64,000 nt of DNA from Allobosea sp. Root381 (GTDB taxonomy: Bacteria > Pseudomonadota > Alphaproteobacteria > Rhizobiales > Beijerinckiaceae): NCBI RefSeq assembly GCF_001429395.1, contig NZ_LMJT01000041.1:197452-261451 (forward strand), written 5' to 3'. The notes under the pieces were generated by a model. It ran no database searches, was not told the origin of the DNA, and saw only the letters and a program-made list of their open reading frames with translations. This document shows positions 8,860-15,996 of the stretch, in pieces; position 1 is the first letter of the stretch, and every line of letters begins with the position of its first letter. The position numbers and the translations under genes are program-made.

Positions 8860-10650
8860 TTGGCCGGAACCATCGATCCTTCGGTCTACAAGGACGCGGC
8901 CGTCGTGCTCGCGACGGCAGGCGTGATCGTGCCGATCGCCAAGAGCTTCCGGATCAACACCGTCGTCGCCTTCATGGCCTGCGGCGCGCTGCTGGGCCCC
9001 TTCGGCCTCGGCGGCCTGGTTTCCTCCATGCCGCTGCTCAGCACCATCACGGTGTCCAGCCCCGAGGCCCTGGCCGGGCCGGCCGAACTGGGGGTCGCCT
9101 TCCTGCTCTTCGTGATCGGGCTCGAGCTCTCCTTCGAACGGCTGATGACGATGCGCCGGCTGGTCTTCGGCCTGGGGCTGGGCCAGATCGCACTCTCGGC
9201 CGCCATCATCGGGACAGCCGCCTATGCGCTCGGCCAGCCGGCTGCGGCCTCGCTGATCATCGGCTTCGGACTGGCGCTATCCTCGACCGCGATGGTGGTC
9301 GAGCTGCTCTCCGCCAAGCGTCGCATGATGTCGTCCGCCGGCCGCGCCAGCTTCGCCGTGCTGATCTGCCAGGACATCGCGGTGGTGCCGCTGCTCTTCC
9401 TGGTCAGCGTTCTGGGCGCGCAGAACGGCGGCGGCTCGCTGCTGGCGGGCTTTGCCCAGGCGTTGCTGCAGGCCTTCGCCGCCATCGCGATCATCGTCCT
9501 GGTGGGCCGCCGCGCACTCAGGCCTCTCCTGCGGCTCGTCGCCTCCGCCGAATCGCCCGAGAGCTTCATGGCGGCGACACTGCTCATCGCCATCGGGACC
9601 GGGATGATCGCCGCGGCTGCAGGGCTCTCGATGGGGCTAGGGGCCTTCATCGCCGGCCTGCTGCTGGCCGAAACCGAATACCGGCGCGCCATCGAGGTCA
9701 CGATCGACCCGTTCAAGTCGCTGTTGATCGGCGTCTTCTTCCTCACCGTCGGCATGGGGGTGAACCCGGCCCAGATCGCCACCCACCCCGTCGCCATCGG
9801 CGGCATCGCCATCGGCCTTTTCGCCACGAAGTCGCTGCTCGTCTTCGGTCTCGGCCGCCTCTTCCGTCTCTCGAAGGCGACGGCGCTGGAAACGGCGATC
9901 ATGGTCGGCCCGGGCGGCGAATTCGCCTTCGTGCTGCTGAGCGGCGCCGTCGCCGCCAATCTCCTGGACGAAGAGCCGGCGAGCCTCGTCCTGGCCGGCG
10001 TGTCGCTGACCATGGTCTCGCTGCCCCTGCTGGCGCGCCTCGCGCGGGCGCTGGCCGCGAAGCTGGCCGTGCCCGTCGTCCTGCCCGAGGAGGCCAAGAT
10101 CCTGCCGCCCGGCGATCATCCGGCCCGCGCCATCGTCGTCGGCTCCGGACGCGTCGGCCAGCTCGTCGGCAGTATGCTCGAAGAACACGGCAGGCCCTAT
10201 ATCGTCGTCGATTCCGACGCGACATTGATCACGACCCAGCGCCGTGCCGGCCGCCCCGCCTATTATGGCGACGCGACAAAACCCGACTTCCTGCGCCTCT
10301 GCGGCCTGGAAACCGCGCCCGCCCTGATCGTGACGATCGACAACGCCCGCGCCGTCGACGGCATCGTGCAGGCAGCGCGCGTGCTCAGGCCCGATCTGGT
10401 GATCGTCGCGCGCGCCCGCGACGCCAGCCATGCGCGGCATCTCTACGAGATCGGCGTCAACGACGTGGTTCCGGAGACGATCGAGGCCAGCCTTCAGCTG
10501 TCGGAAGCAGCGCTCGTCGGGCTCGGCGTCCCGATGGGGCTCGTCATCGCCTCGGTGCATGAAAGGCGGGACGCCTTCCGCGCCCAGCTCAAGCCGGCTG
10601 GCGCTTCGGCCCCGCCCGTTCCGCGGCACGCGCGCTCGCGGAGGTTGTGA
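8860..10650 (+). CDS. KefB/RosB-type monovalent cation:proton antiporter with RCK domain
   Basis: About 596-aa inner-membrane cation:proton antiporter-2 family protein. Residues ~10-400 are a dozen hydrophobic helices with the conserved LLFVIGLELSFERL stretch and the FLLTVGMGVN-like helix (FFLTVGMGVNPAQIATHPV). Residues ~422-540 form a TrkA-N (RCK) domain with the Rossmann motif VVGSGRVGQ at 425-433 and the acidic VVDSDATL. No clear TrkA-C domain is visible. Probably potassium or sodium export coupled to protons, gated by NAD(H) or a thiol. The start is TTG at 8860, giving AGTIDPSVYKDAAVVL with AAGGTG upstream; TTG at 8791 would add 23 residues. Its 3' end overlaps the convergent glycosyltransferase gene by 62 bases. 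Confidence 0.9.
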   Translation: MAGTIDPSVYKDAAVVLATAGVIVPIAKSFRINTVVAFMACGALLGPFGLGGLVSSMPLLSTITVSSPEALAGPAELGVAFLLFVIGLELSFERLMTMRRLVFGLGLGQIALSAAIIGTAAYALGQPAAASLIIGFGLALSSTAMVVELLSAKRRMMSSAGRASFAVLICQDIAVVPLLFLVSVLGAQNGGGSLLAGFAQALLQAFAAIAIIVLVGRRALRPLLRLVASAESPESFMAATLLIAIGTGMIAAAAGLSMGLGAFIAGLLLAETEYRRAIEVTIDPFKSLLIGVFFLTVGMGVNPAQIATHPVAIGGIAIGLFATKSLLVFGLGRLFRLSKATALETAIMVGPGGEFAFVLLSGAVAANLLDEEPASLVLAGVSLTMVSLPLLARLARALAAKLAVPVVLPEEAKILPPGDHPARAIVVGSGRVGQLVGSMLEEHGRPYIVVDSDATLITTQRRAGRPAYYGDATKPDFLRLCGLETAPALIVTIDNARAVDGIVQAARVLRPDLVIVARARDASHARHLYEIGVNDVVPETIEASLQLSEAALVGLGVPMGLVIASVHERRDAFRAQLKPAGASAPPVPRHARSRRL

Positions 10651-11695
10651 CGCCCTGCACCGGGCTCGCCGCACCGCGCGAGAGGTGCCCGGCCGCCTGC
10701 GCGGCCTGCCGGATATGGCCGTAGAACTGCGCCGCGCTGCGCTGCCAGCTATGCTCCGCGGCAAGAGCAAGGCAGGTCTCGCGCGGGATGCGAAGCGCCT
10801 GCAGCGCGGCCGAACGCAGATCCTCGTTCAGCACCGCGGCCCCGCTGCCGGCGAAGACATCGCTCGGCCCCTGCACCGGGAAGGCCGCGACCGGCAGCCC
10901 GCTCGCCGCCGCCTCCAGCAGCACGATGCCGAAGGTGTCGGTCAGGCTCGGGAAGACGAAGACGTCCGAGGAGGCGTAGATCGCCGCCAGCTCCTCGCCC
11001 TCGCGCACGCCGAGGAAGGTGGCGTCGGGAAAGGCTCGCTGGAGCTCGGCGCGCGCCGGTCCGTCCCCGACCACGACCTTGCTCCCCGGCAGCCGCAGCG
11101 ACAGGAAGGCATCGAGGTTCTTCTCGACAGCGACGCGCCCGACGCTGAGGAAGATCGGGCGCGGCAGGTCGAGCACGCTCTGCGGCCGCGGATGGAACAG
11201 TTCGAGATCGACGCCGCGGCCCCAGCGCGCCAGATTGGAGAAGCCATGCCGGCGCAGCTCCGCCTCGACCGTGGTCGTGGAGACCATCACCGCCGCGGCG
11301 GGCCCATGAAAGCGGCGCAGGAAGCTGTAGCTCCAGCTCTCCGGGACCGGCCAGCGCGCCGCGACATATTGCGGGAAACGGGTGTGATAGCTCGTGGTAA
11401 AGGGCCGCTTCTGGGCGAGGCAGACCGCCCGCGTCAGCCAGCCGATCGGCCCTTCGGTCGCGATATGAATATGATCCGGCCCGAAATCGCCGATCCGCTC
11501 GGCCACGGCACGCTGTGTCGCGAGCGCGATCCGGATATCGGGGTAACTCGGCAGCCCGACCTGCCGGAAGCCTTCCGGCGTCAGCATCCGCGGCGTGACG
11601 CCGAAATCCGGCCCCGCCGCGGCCATGCGTTCCAGCGAGCGCACGACGCCGTTGATCTGGGGACGCCAGGCGTCCGTCGCGATCAGCAGGCGCAT
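10589..11695 (-). CDS. Glycosyltransferase family 4 (GT-B fold)
   Basis: 368-aa cytoplasmic GT-B glycosyltransferase. The N-domain begins MRLLIATDAWRPQINGVVRS, the usual start of GT4 mannosyl/glucosyl transferases. The C-domain has FLSVGRVAVEKNLDAFL, VVVGDGPARAELQ and the donor-phosphate region FPSLTDTFGIVLLEAAASG, with the EX7E-type glutamate in LLEAA. The donor is probably a nucleotide-hexose; the acceptor is unknown. The ATG overlaps the LpxH-like stop by one base (TGATG), so the two are translationally coupled. The pairing suggests a lipid-linked glycosylation step at the membrane, perhaps a glycolipid (inferred). The upstream portion of the frame is only a shadow of the neighbour. Confidence 0.88.
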   Translation of the reverse strand: MRLLIATDAWRPQINGVVRSLERMAAAGPDFGVTPRMLTPEGFRQVGLPSYPDIRIALATQRAVAERIGDFGPDHIHIATEGPIGWLTRAVCLAQKRPFTTSYHTRFPQYVAARWPVPESWSYSFLRRFHGPAAAVMVSTTTVEAELRRHGFSNLARWGRGVDLELFHPRPQSVLDLPRPIFLSVGRVAVEKNLDAFLSLRLPGSKVVVGDGPARAELQRAFPDATFLGVREGEELAAIYASSDVFVFPSLTDTFGIVLLEAAASGLPVAAFPVQGPSDVFAGSGAAVLNEDLRSAALQALRIPRETCLALAAEHSWQRSAAQFYGHIRQAAQAAGHLSRGAASPVQGVTTSASARAAERAGPKRQPA

Positions 11696-12519
11696 CAGGC
11701 GGCCTCGACCAGCGTCGGCACGGGCCGCGTCGGTGCGATGACCGCTACCGGTTCCTGGCCCTTGAGACGGCCCTGCGGCCAGCGGATCAGCTCGAAGCGG
11801 CCATCGTGATGCTCGACGAAGGCCGTGCAGCTCTCCACCCAGTCGCCGGTGTTGATATAGGTCAGCCCCTCGATCTCGCGATGGGCGGCGTGATGGATAT
11901 GGCCGCAGATCACGCCGTCGGCGTCGTGCCGGCGCGCTTCCGCGGCGAGGCAGGTCTCGAATTCGCCGATATAGTTGACCGCGTTCTTGACCTTGAGCTT
12001 GGCCCAGGCCGAGAGCGACCAATGCGGCAGCTGCAGCCAGCGCTGCACCTTGTTCAGCGTCATGTTGAGCGCCAGCGCGAGCGTGTAGGCCCAGTCGCCG
12101 AGCAGGGCGAGCCATTTGGCGTTGCGCACGACGAGGTCGAACAGGTCGCCATGGATGACCAGCATGCGCTTGCCGTCGGCGGTCTCGTGGATGGCCTCGT
12201 CGACGAGCGTGATGCCGCCGAACTGCAGCCCCGCGAAATCCCGCAGGAAGTCGTCGTGGTTGCCGGTGACGTAGATTAGCTTCGAGCCCTTGCGCACCTT
12301 GCGCAGCAGCTTCTGCACGACGTCGTTATGCGTCTGCGGGAAATACCAGCCGTTCTTCAGCCGCCAGCCGTCGATGATGTCGCCGACGAGATAGATCTGC
12401 GGCGCGTCATAGGCCCGCAGGAATTCGAGGACGAGGTCGGCCTGCGCCCCGCGCGTGCCGAGATGCAGATCCGAGATGAAGATGCTGCGAACCTGCTTCG
12501 CGTCGTGGTCGTCGCCCAT
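11695..12519 (-). CDS. UDP-2,3-diacylglucosamine diphosphatase-like metallophosphoesterase (LpxH-like)
   Basis: 274-aa calcineurin-like phosphoesterase. All metal-binding blocks are present: FISDLHLG near residue 13, VGDIIDGW (~45), VTGNHDDFL (~80), VIHGDLFD (~118) and GHIHH (~200). LpxH removes UMP from UDP-2,3-diacylglucosamine in lipid A synthesis, but Alphaproteobacteria normally use LpxI. This longer form (SIFISDLHLGTRGAQADL) is therefore probably a paralogue acting on a related nucleotide-lipid. It is coupled to the GT4 gene behind it. I chose ATG 12519 (MGDDHDAKQ); an alternative start 13 residues upstream reads MPDASQRDGPADM. Neither has a strong ribosome site. Confidence 0.83.
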   Translation of the reverse strand: MGDDHDAKQVRSIFISDLHLGTRGAQADLVLEFLRAYDAPQIYLVGDIIDGWRLKNGWYFPQTHNDVVQKLLRKVRKGSKLIYVTGNHDDFLRDFAGLQFGGITLVDEAIHETADGKRMLVIHGDLFDLVVRNAKWLALLGDWAYTLALALNMTLNKVQRWLQLPHWSLSAWAKLKVKNAVNYIGEFETCLAAEARRHDADGVICGHIHHAAHREIEGLTYINTGDWVESCTAFVEHHDGRFELIRWPQGRLKGQEPVAVIAPTRPVPTLVEAA

Positions 12520-12643
12520 GTCAGCCGGCCCGTCTCGTTGCGATGCGTCCGGCATGTGTCCGATTTGCGTTGCGCTTTGATGACGGCGGCCGCGATCCGT
12601 GGTCTGTCCTTGGCGCAGGGCACGAAGCCTATGGAGAAACGGA

Positions 12644-13423
12644 ATGGATCTTGGAATTTCCGGCCGCACGGCCATTGTCTGCGCCTCCAGCAAGGGCCTC
12701 GGCCGCGGCTGCGCGCAAGCGCTGGCCGAGGCCGGCTGCACCGTCGTCATCAATGGCCGCGACGGCACGACACTCGAGGCGACCGCCAGCCAGATTCGTG
12801 CCAGCACCGGCGCGACGGTGATTCCCGTCGTGGCCGACGTATCGACCCGCGCCGGCCAGGACGCGCTGCTTGCCGCCGCGCCGAAGCCCGACATCCTCGT
12901 CAACAACAATGGCGGCCCGCCGCCGAAGCCGTTCCGCGACGTGTCCCGCGAGGGGCTGCTGGAGGGCGTCGTCCAGAACATGGCGACGCCGCTGGAGCTG
13001 GTGCAGCGCGTCATCGACGGCATGATCGAACGTCGCTTCGGGCGCATCGTCAACATCACCTCGGCCAGCGTGCTGACGCCGCTCAGCGGGCTCGACGTCT
13101 CCTCGGCCGCCCGCGCCGGGCTCACCGCCTTCCTCTCCGGCGTGGCCCGCGAGGTCGCCCATGCCAATGTCACGATCAACAACATCCTGCCCGGCATGTT
13201 CGACACCGACCGGCTGAAGAGCGGCCTGACGAAGGCCGCCGAGACCAGCGGTGCCGCGCTCGAGGACATCGCCAAGCAGCGGCGCGCCAGCGTTCCCGCG
13301 GGCCGCTTCGGCGAGGCCGAGGAGTTCGGGAAGCTCTGCGCCTTCCTGGCCAGCGCCCATGCCGGCTACATCACCGGGCAGAACGTCCTGATCGACGGCG
13401 GCGCTTTCCGCGGCAATTTCTAA
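12644..13423 (+). CDS. SDR-family protein with substituted Tyr/Lys active site
   Basis: 259-aa Rossmann-fold SDR protein annotated in homologues as 3-oxoacyl-ACP reductase-like. The dinucleotide motif is present as CASSKGLGRG (13-22), and the NNAG motif is NNNGGPPP (87-94). The usual catalytic Ser is kept (NITSAS, ~140), but the YxxxK pair is replaced by SxxxR in SSAARAGL (Ser153, Arg157). A known SDR subgroup has an NNTGGPPP motif and S/N..R in place of Y..K; this protein fits it. Dehydrogenase activity should not be assumed. The start follows GGAGAAACGGA. It is divergent from the LpxH-like gene. Confidence 0.85.
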   Translation: MDLGISGRTAIVCASSKGLGRGCAQALAEAGCTVVINGRDGTTLEATASQIRASTGATVIPVVADVSTRAGQDALLAAAPKPDILVNNNGGPPPKPFRDVSREGLLEGVVQNMATPLELVQRVIDGMIERRFGRIVNITSASVLTPLSGLDVSSAARAGLTAFLSGVAREVAHANVTINNILPGMFDTDRLKSGLTKAAETSGAALEDIAKQRRASVPAGRFGEAEEFGKLCAFLASAHAGYITGQNVLIDGGAFRGNF

Positions 13424-13726
13424 AAACAGAGCACTCTGTTTCTCCGAACCGCACCGTCTACCGGGTTTGATCCGGGATCCATCGGAGGGCTCCGGAGCTC
13501 CACGATGGGTCCCGGATCGGCGCTGCTTCGCAGCTCGTCCGGGACAACACCGTGCTTCCGCGAGTAATCGTCAGGCTCTCCCAGGGGCCCGGCGTGCGGT
13601 GTGCCTCCCCGCCGCACGCCTGTCGGGGTTGCAGGCATCACGCTTTGAGGCGCTGGCTGGACATGTTCTAACGACCCGGCTCCTTTTCCCGGCGCCCCGC
13701 CCTTCCTCCCCCATTGTGCCGGTCCA
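13424..13726. other. Intergenic region with a Rhizobiales-type inverted repeat
   Basis: 303 bases between the SDR gene and the EamA transporter gene, with no supported gene. It holds the inverted repeat at 13469-13518 and pyrimidine-rich DNA (around 13680-13745) just before the downstream start. No clear -35/-10 pair is visible. Confidence 0.5.
13469..13518. repeat. Short inverted repeat, GATCCGGGAYCCATCG arms
   Basis: Sixteen-base arms GATCCGGGATCCATCG (13469-13484) and CGATGGGTCCCGGATC (13503-13518) pair with one mismatch around an 18-base loop. A related TCCGGGACAA follows at 13538. Such palindromic units are dispersed between genes in many Hyphomicrobiales genomes. Confidence 0.65.
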
Positions 13727-14656
13727 TTGTCCCCTCTTCTTGGCATCAGCCTGAAACTGATCTCGGCGCTCGCCTTCACGCTGATGTCGGCCGGCATCAA
13801 GGCGGCCGCCTCGCGCTACCCGACGGGCGAGCTCGTCTTCGTCCGTTCCTTCTTCGCGCTGATTCCGCTGCTGATCTGGCTGGCATGGCGCTCCGAGCTG
13901 CCGCATGCCCTCAAGACGAAGAACCTCCGCGGCCACATGAAGCGCGGCGTGATCGGCTCGACCGGGATGTTCTGCGGCTTCGCCGCGCTGCAGTTCCTGC
14001 CACTCTCGGACGCGGTGGCGCTGAGCTATGCCGCGCCGCTCGGCGTCGTCGTGCTCGCGGCGCTCGTGCTGAAGGAGCGCGTGCGGATCTATCGCTGGAG
14101 CGCGGTGGCGATCGGCTTCATCGGCGTGCTGATCATGCTCTCGCCGCATCTTTCGGGAAGCACGTTGTCCCATGGCCTGCAAGCCGGGCCTGCGCTCGGC
14201 GCGGCGCTGGGCCTCGCCGGTGCCTTCTGCTCGGCCTTCGCCTCGATCGAGGTTCGCCTCCTGACGCGGACCGAGCCGACCGGCGCGATCGTCTTCTACT
14301 TCATGCTCATGACCAGCGTGCTCGGCCTCCTGACCATCTTCTTCGGCTGGCGCATGCCGGACCTTCAGGACGCAGTGCTGATGGTCGCGATCGGCATCCT
14401 CGGCGGGCTCGGCCAGATCCTGCTCGTCCAGGCCTACCGCTTCGGCGACGCCTCGCTGATCGCCCCCTTCGAGTATTCGACGATGATCTGGGCCGTCCTC
14501 ATCGGCTGGTTCATTTTCGGCGAATGGCCGGTCAGCACCATCCTGATCGGCGCCGCGATCGTCATCGCCTCGGGCATCTACGTGATTTTCCGCGAGCAGC
14601 GCCTTGGCCTGATGAACCGCAAGCAGCGCGAGGTCGGCTCGACCCGCAGCACCTGA
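13727..14656 (+). CDS. EamA-type drug/metabolite transporter (DMT superfamily)
   Basis: About 309-aa inner-membrane protein with ten predicted hydrophobic helices arranged as two EamA repeats. The first runs from ISALAFTLMSAGIKAAASRY to about residue 140 and the second from about residue 155 to IGAAIVIASGIYVIFREQRL. Features typical of the family are FVRSFFALIPLL, LSYAAPLGVVVLAALVLKE and the closing APFEYSTMIWAVLIGWFIFGE. Substrate unknown; members export amino acids, metabolites or drugs. The start is set at TTG 13727, with no ATG in frame nearby and a weak ribosome site, so the first residues are uncertain. Confidence 0.85.
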   Translation: MSPLLGISLKLISALAFTLMSAGIKAAASRYPTGELVFVRSFFALIPLLIWLAWRSELPHALKTKNLRGHMKRGVIGSTGMFCGFAALQFLPLSDAVALSYAAPLGVVVLAALVLKERVRIYRWSAVAIGFIGVLIMLSPHLSGSTLSHGLQAGPALGAALGLAGAFCSAFASIEVRLLTRTEPTGAIVFYFMLMTSVLGLLTIFFGWRMPDLQDAVLMVAIGILGGLGQILLVQAYRFGDASLIAPFEYSTMIWAVLIGWFIFGEWPVSTILIGAAIVIASGIYVIFREQRLGLMNRKQREVGSTRST

Positions 14657-14805
14657 CGCCGTCGCCTCTCGCCGCGGCGGGCTGGGAACCGCCTGAAATC
14701 AAGCACTTGCCGCATCGTCAGCGGCACTGCTGTCGGCGCTTTCTTCGGCGAGGCGGCCCCTGATTGCTTGCTCCGGCAGCGGCAAAGAGGCATTGTCCGC
14801 TCAGA

Positions 14806-14834
14806 CAAACGATCGTTCGCTTGCGCAAACGATC
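14806..14834 (+). promoter_or_regulatory. Operator-like repeats in the leader of the XRE-cupin regulator gene
   Basis: Two copies of CAAACGATC (14806-14814 and 14826-14834) sit exactly 20 bp apart, two helical turns. The first is part of a perfect palindrome AACGATCGTT (14808-14817), and TTGCGCAA (14821-14828) is another 8-base palindrome. The site lies 25-53 bases before the ATG of the XRE-type gene. Auto-regulation is a plausible inference. Confidence 0.45.
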
Positions 14835-14858
14835 CAGCATGCGGGGCAGCCGGACGAC

Positions 14859-15479
14859 ATGGGCATCGAGACGAAGGAACGCGGCGGACGCGAGCTCGAA
14901 TCCGGGGCCCAGGTCATTTCCGGCCAGCTCGGCAAGACGATCCAGCGCCTGCGCAAGGCCTACAACTTCTCGCTCTCGGACCTCGCCGAACAGTCCGGCG
15001 TCGCCAAGTCGATCATCAGCCAGATCGAGCGCAACGAGACAAACCCGACGCTCGCGACGATCTGGCGGCTCTCCCAGGCGCTCGACATCTCGATCGAGCG
15101 CGTGCTCTCCAGCGGCGAAGAAGAGCCCTTCATCGAGAAGACGGCCCGCGCCGACACGCCGATCCTGGTCTCCGAGGACGGCAAGCTGCGCCTCGCCATC
15201 ATCGGCTGGATCAAGACGGTCGAATGGCTGCAATGGTATGAGGTGACCTCCGAGCCCGGCGGCGAGCTCGACTCCGAAGGCCACCAGCGCGGCTCGATCG
15301 AATCGCTCTCCGTGACCTCCGGCGAATTCGAAGTCGAGGTCGGCGACATCATCCAGCGCGCCAAGGCCGGCGAGACGCTGCGCTATCGCTGCGACCGCCG
15401 CCATGTCGTCCGCTGCGTCGGGACCGAGCCCGGCACTGCGCTGATGGTGTGCATCCTCAAGGCTGCGGTGATGGAGTGA
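14859..15479 (+). CDS. XRE-family transcriptional regulator with C-terminal cupin domain
   Basis: 206-aa cytoplasmic regulator. Residues ~24-78 are an HTH_3 domain (LGKTIQRLRKAYNFSLSDLA, then AEQSGVAKSIISQIERNETN), and residues ~125-200 are a cupin ligand-sensing barrel (YEVTSEPGGELDSEGHQRGS, then GDIIQRAKAGETLRYRCDRR). This is the PuuR-like class that controls amino-acid, polyamine or transport genes. ATG 14859 is preferred over TTG 14793 because the latter would place the palindromic repeats inside the coding sequence. The EamA exporter just upstream in the same direction is a possible target, with no proof. Confidence 0.88.
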   Translation: MGIETKERGGRELESGAQVISGQLGKTIQRLRKAYNFSLSDLAEQSGVAKSIISQIERNETNPTLATIWRLSQALDISIERVLSSGEEEPFIEKTARADTPILVSEDGKLRLAIIGWIKTVEWLQWYEVTSEPGGELDSEGHQRGSIESLSVTSGEFEVEVGDIIQRAKAGETLRYRCDRRHVVRCVGTEPGTALMVCILKAAVME

Positions 15480-15554
15480 GATAGCCCCGTTGACGGGCAC
15501 GACGGCTTGCGTCCGCAACGCAAGGGATCATACTGCCGCCTAGCTGCAATCGAT

Positions 15555-15950
15555 ATGAACCGCCGGCTATTGCTGGGCTCTGCAATGCGCGCACTCGTTG
15601 TCGCCGCTCTCGCCGCAGTTTCGGCCACCTCTGCCGACGCCCTGGAGCTGATCGGCCAGGCCGGTGTGCTCGGAGAATGGGAGCTGACCGGCAATCTCGC
15701 CGCAACCGGCGCCAGGCAGGAATTCGGCGGCCCCATCGTTCTCAAGCACACCGGAATCTGCTCGGCGGATGGGCCGGAAACGCGCGCTGGCGAGATTAGA
15801 CTTCAACTGCTGGGGACCTCACGGGTCAGGGCGACTCTGACCATCGACGGTACCGCCTGCACGTTCAGGGGCAGGAAGTCGGATGCCTATGTCGGCATGA
15901 TGAGTTGCTACGATCGGCGCGATGCGCCGCTCCGGTTCTGGATCAAATAG
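15555..15950 (+). CDS. Small exported protein of unknown function
   Basis: 131-aa protein with a Sec signal peptide (MNRRLLLGSAMRALVVAALA, then AVSATSADA) predicted to be cut near residue 29. The mature part begins LELIGQAGVLGEWELTGNLA and contains three cysteines (in GICSADG, GTACTFRG and MSCYDRR). The GEWELTG opening and short beta-rich character vaguely recall periplasmic AprI/Inh-type protease inhibitors, but the match is weak and I do not assign a function. It is followed at once by a strong hairpin terminator. The start ATG is set by the signal peptide. Confidence 0.65.
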   Translation: MNRRLLLGSAMRALVVAALAAVSATSADALELIGQAGVLGEWELTGNLAATGARQEFGGPIVLKHTGICSADGPETRAGEIRLQLLGTSRVRATLTIDGTACTFRGRKSDAYVGMMSCYDRRDAPLRFWIK

Positions 15951-15979
15951 CGAATGGCCGAAGCTCGCCGGCCATTCGC
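15950..15979 (+). terminator. Rho-independent-like terminator between convergent genes
   Basis: Ten-base perfect stem GCGAATGGCC (15950-15959) / GGCCATTCGC (15970-15979) with a 10-base loop, followed by CTTTCTC on the plus strand. It begins at the last base of the exported-protein stop codon and lies just beyond the 3' end of the convergent TPR gene. Confidence 0.7.
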
Positions 15980-15996
15980 CTTTCTCGCGTAGCCAG

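Noticed and set aside
13420..13800. Minus-strand frame crossing the EamA start
   Set aside because: No recognisable protein content; it overlaps the inverted repeat and the start of the transporter gene.
15507..15950. Longer start for the small exported protein
   Set aside because: The first 16 residues would precede and weaken a clean signal peptide that begins at 15555.
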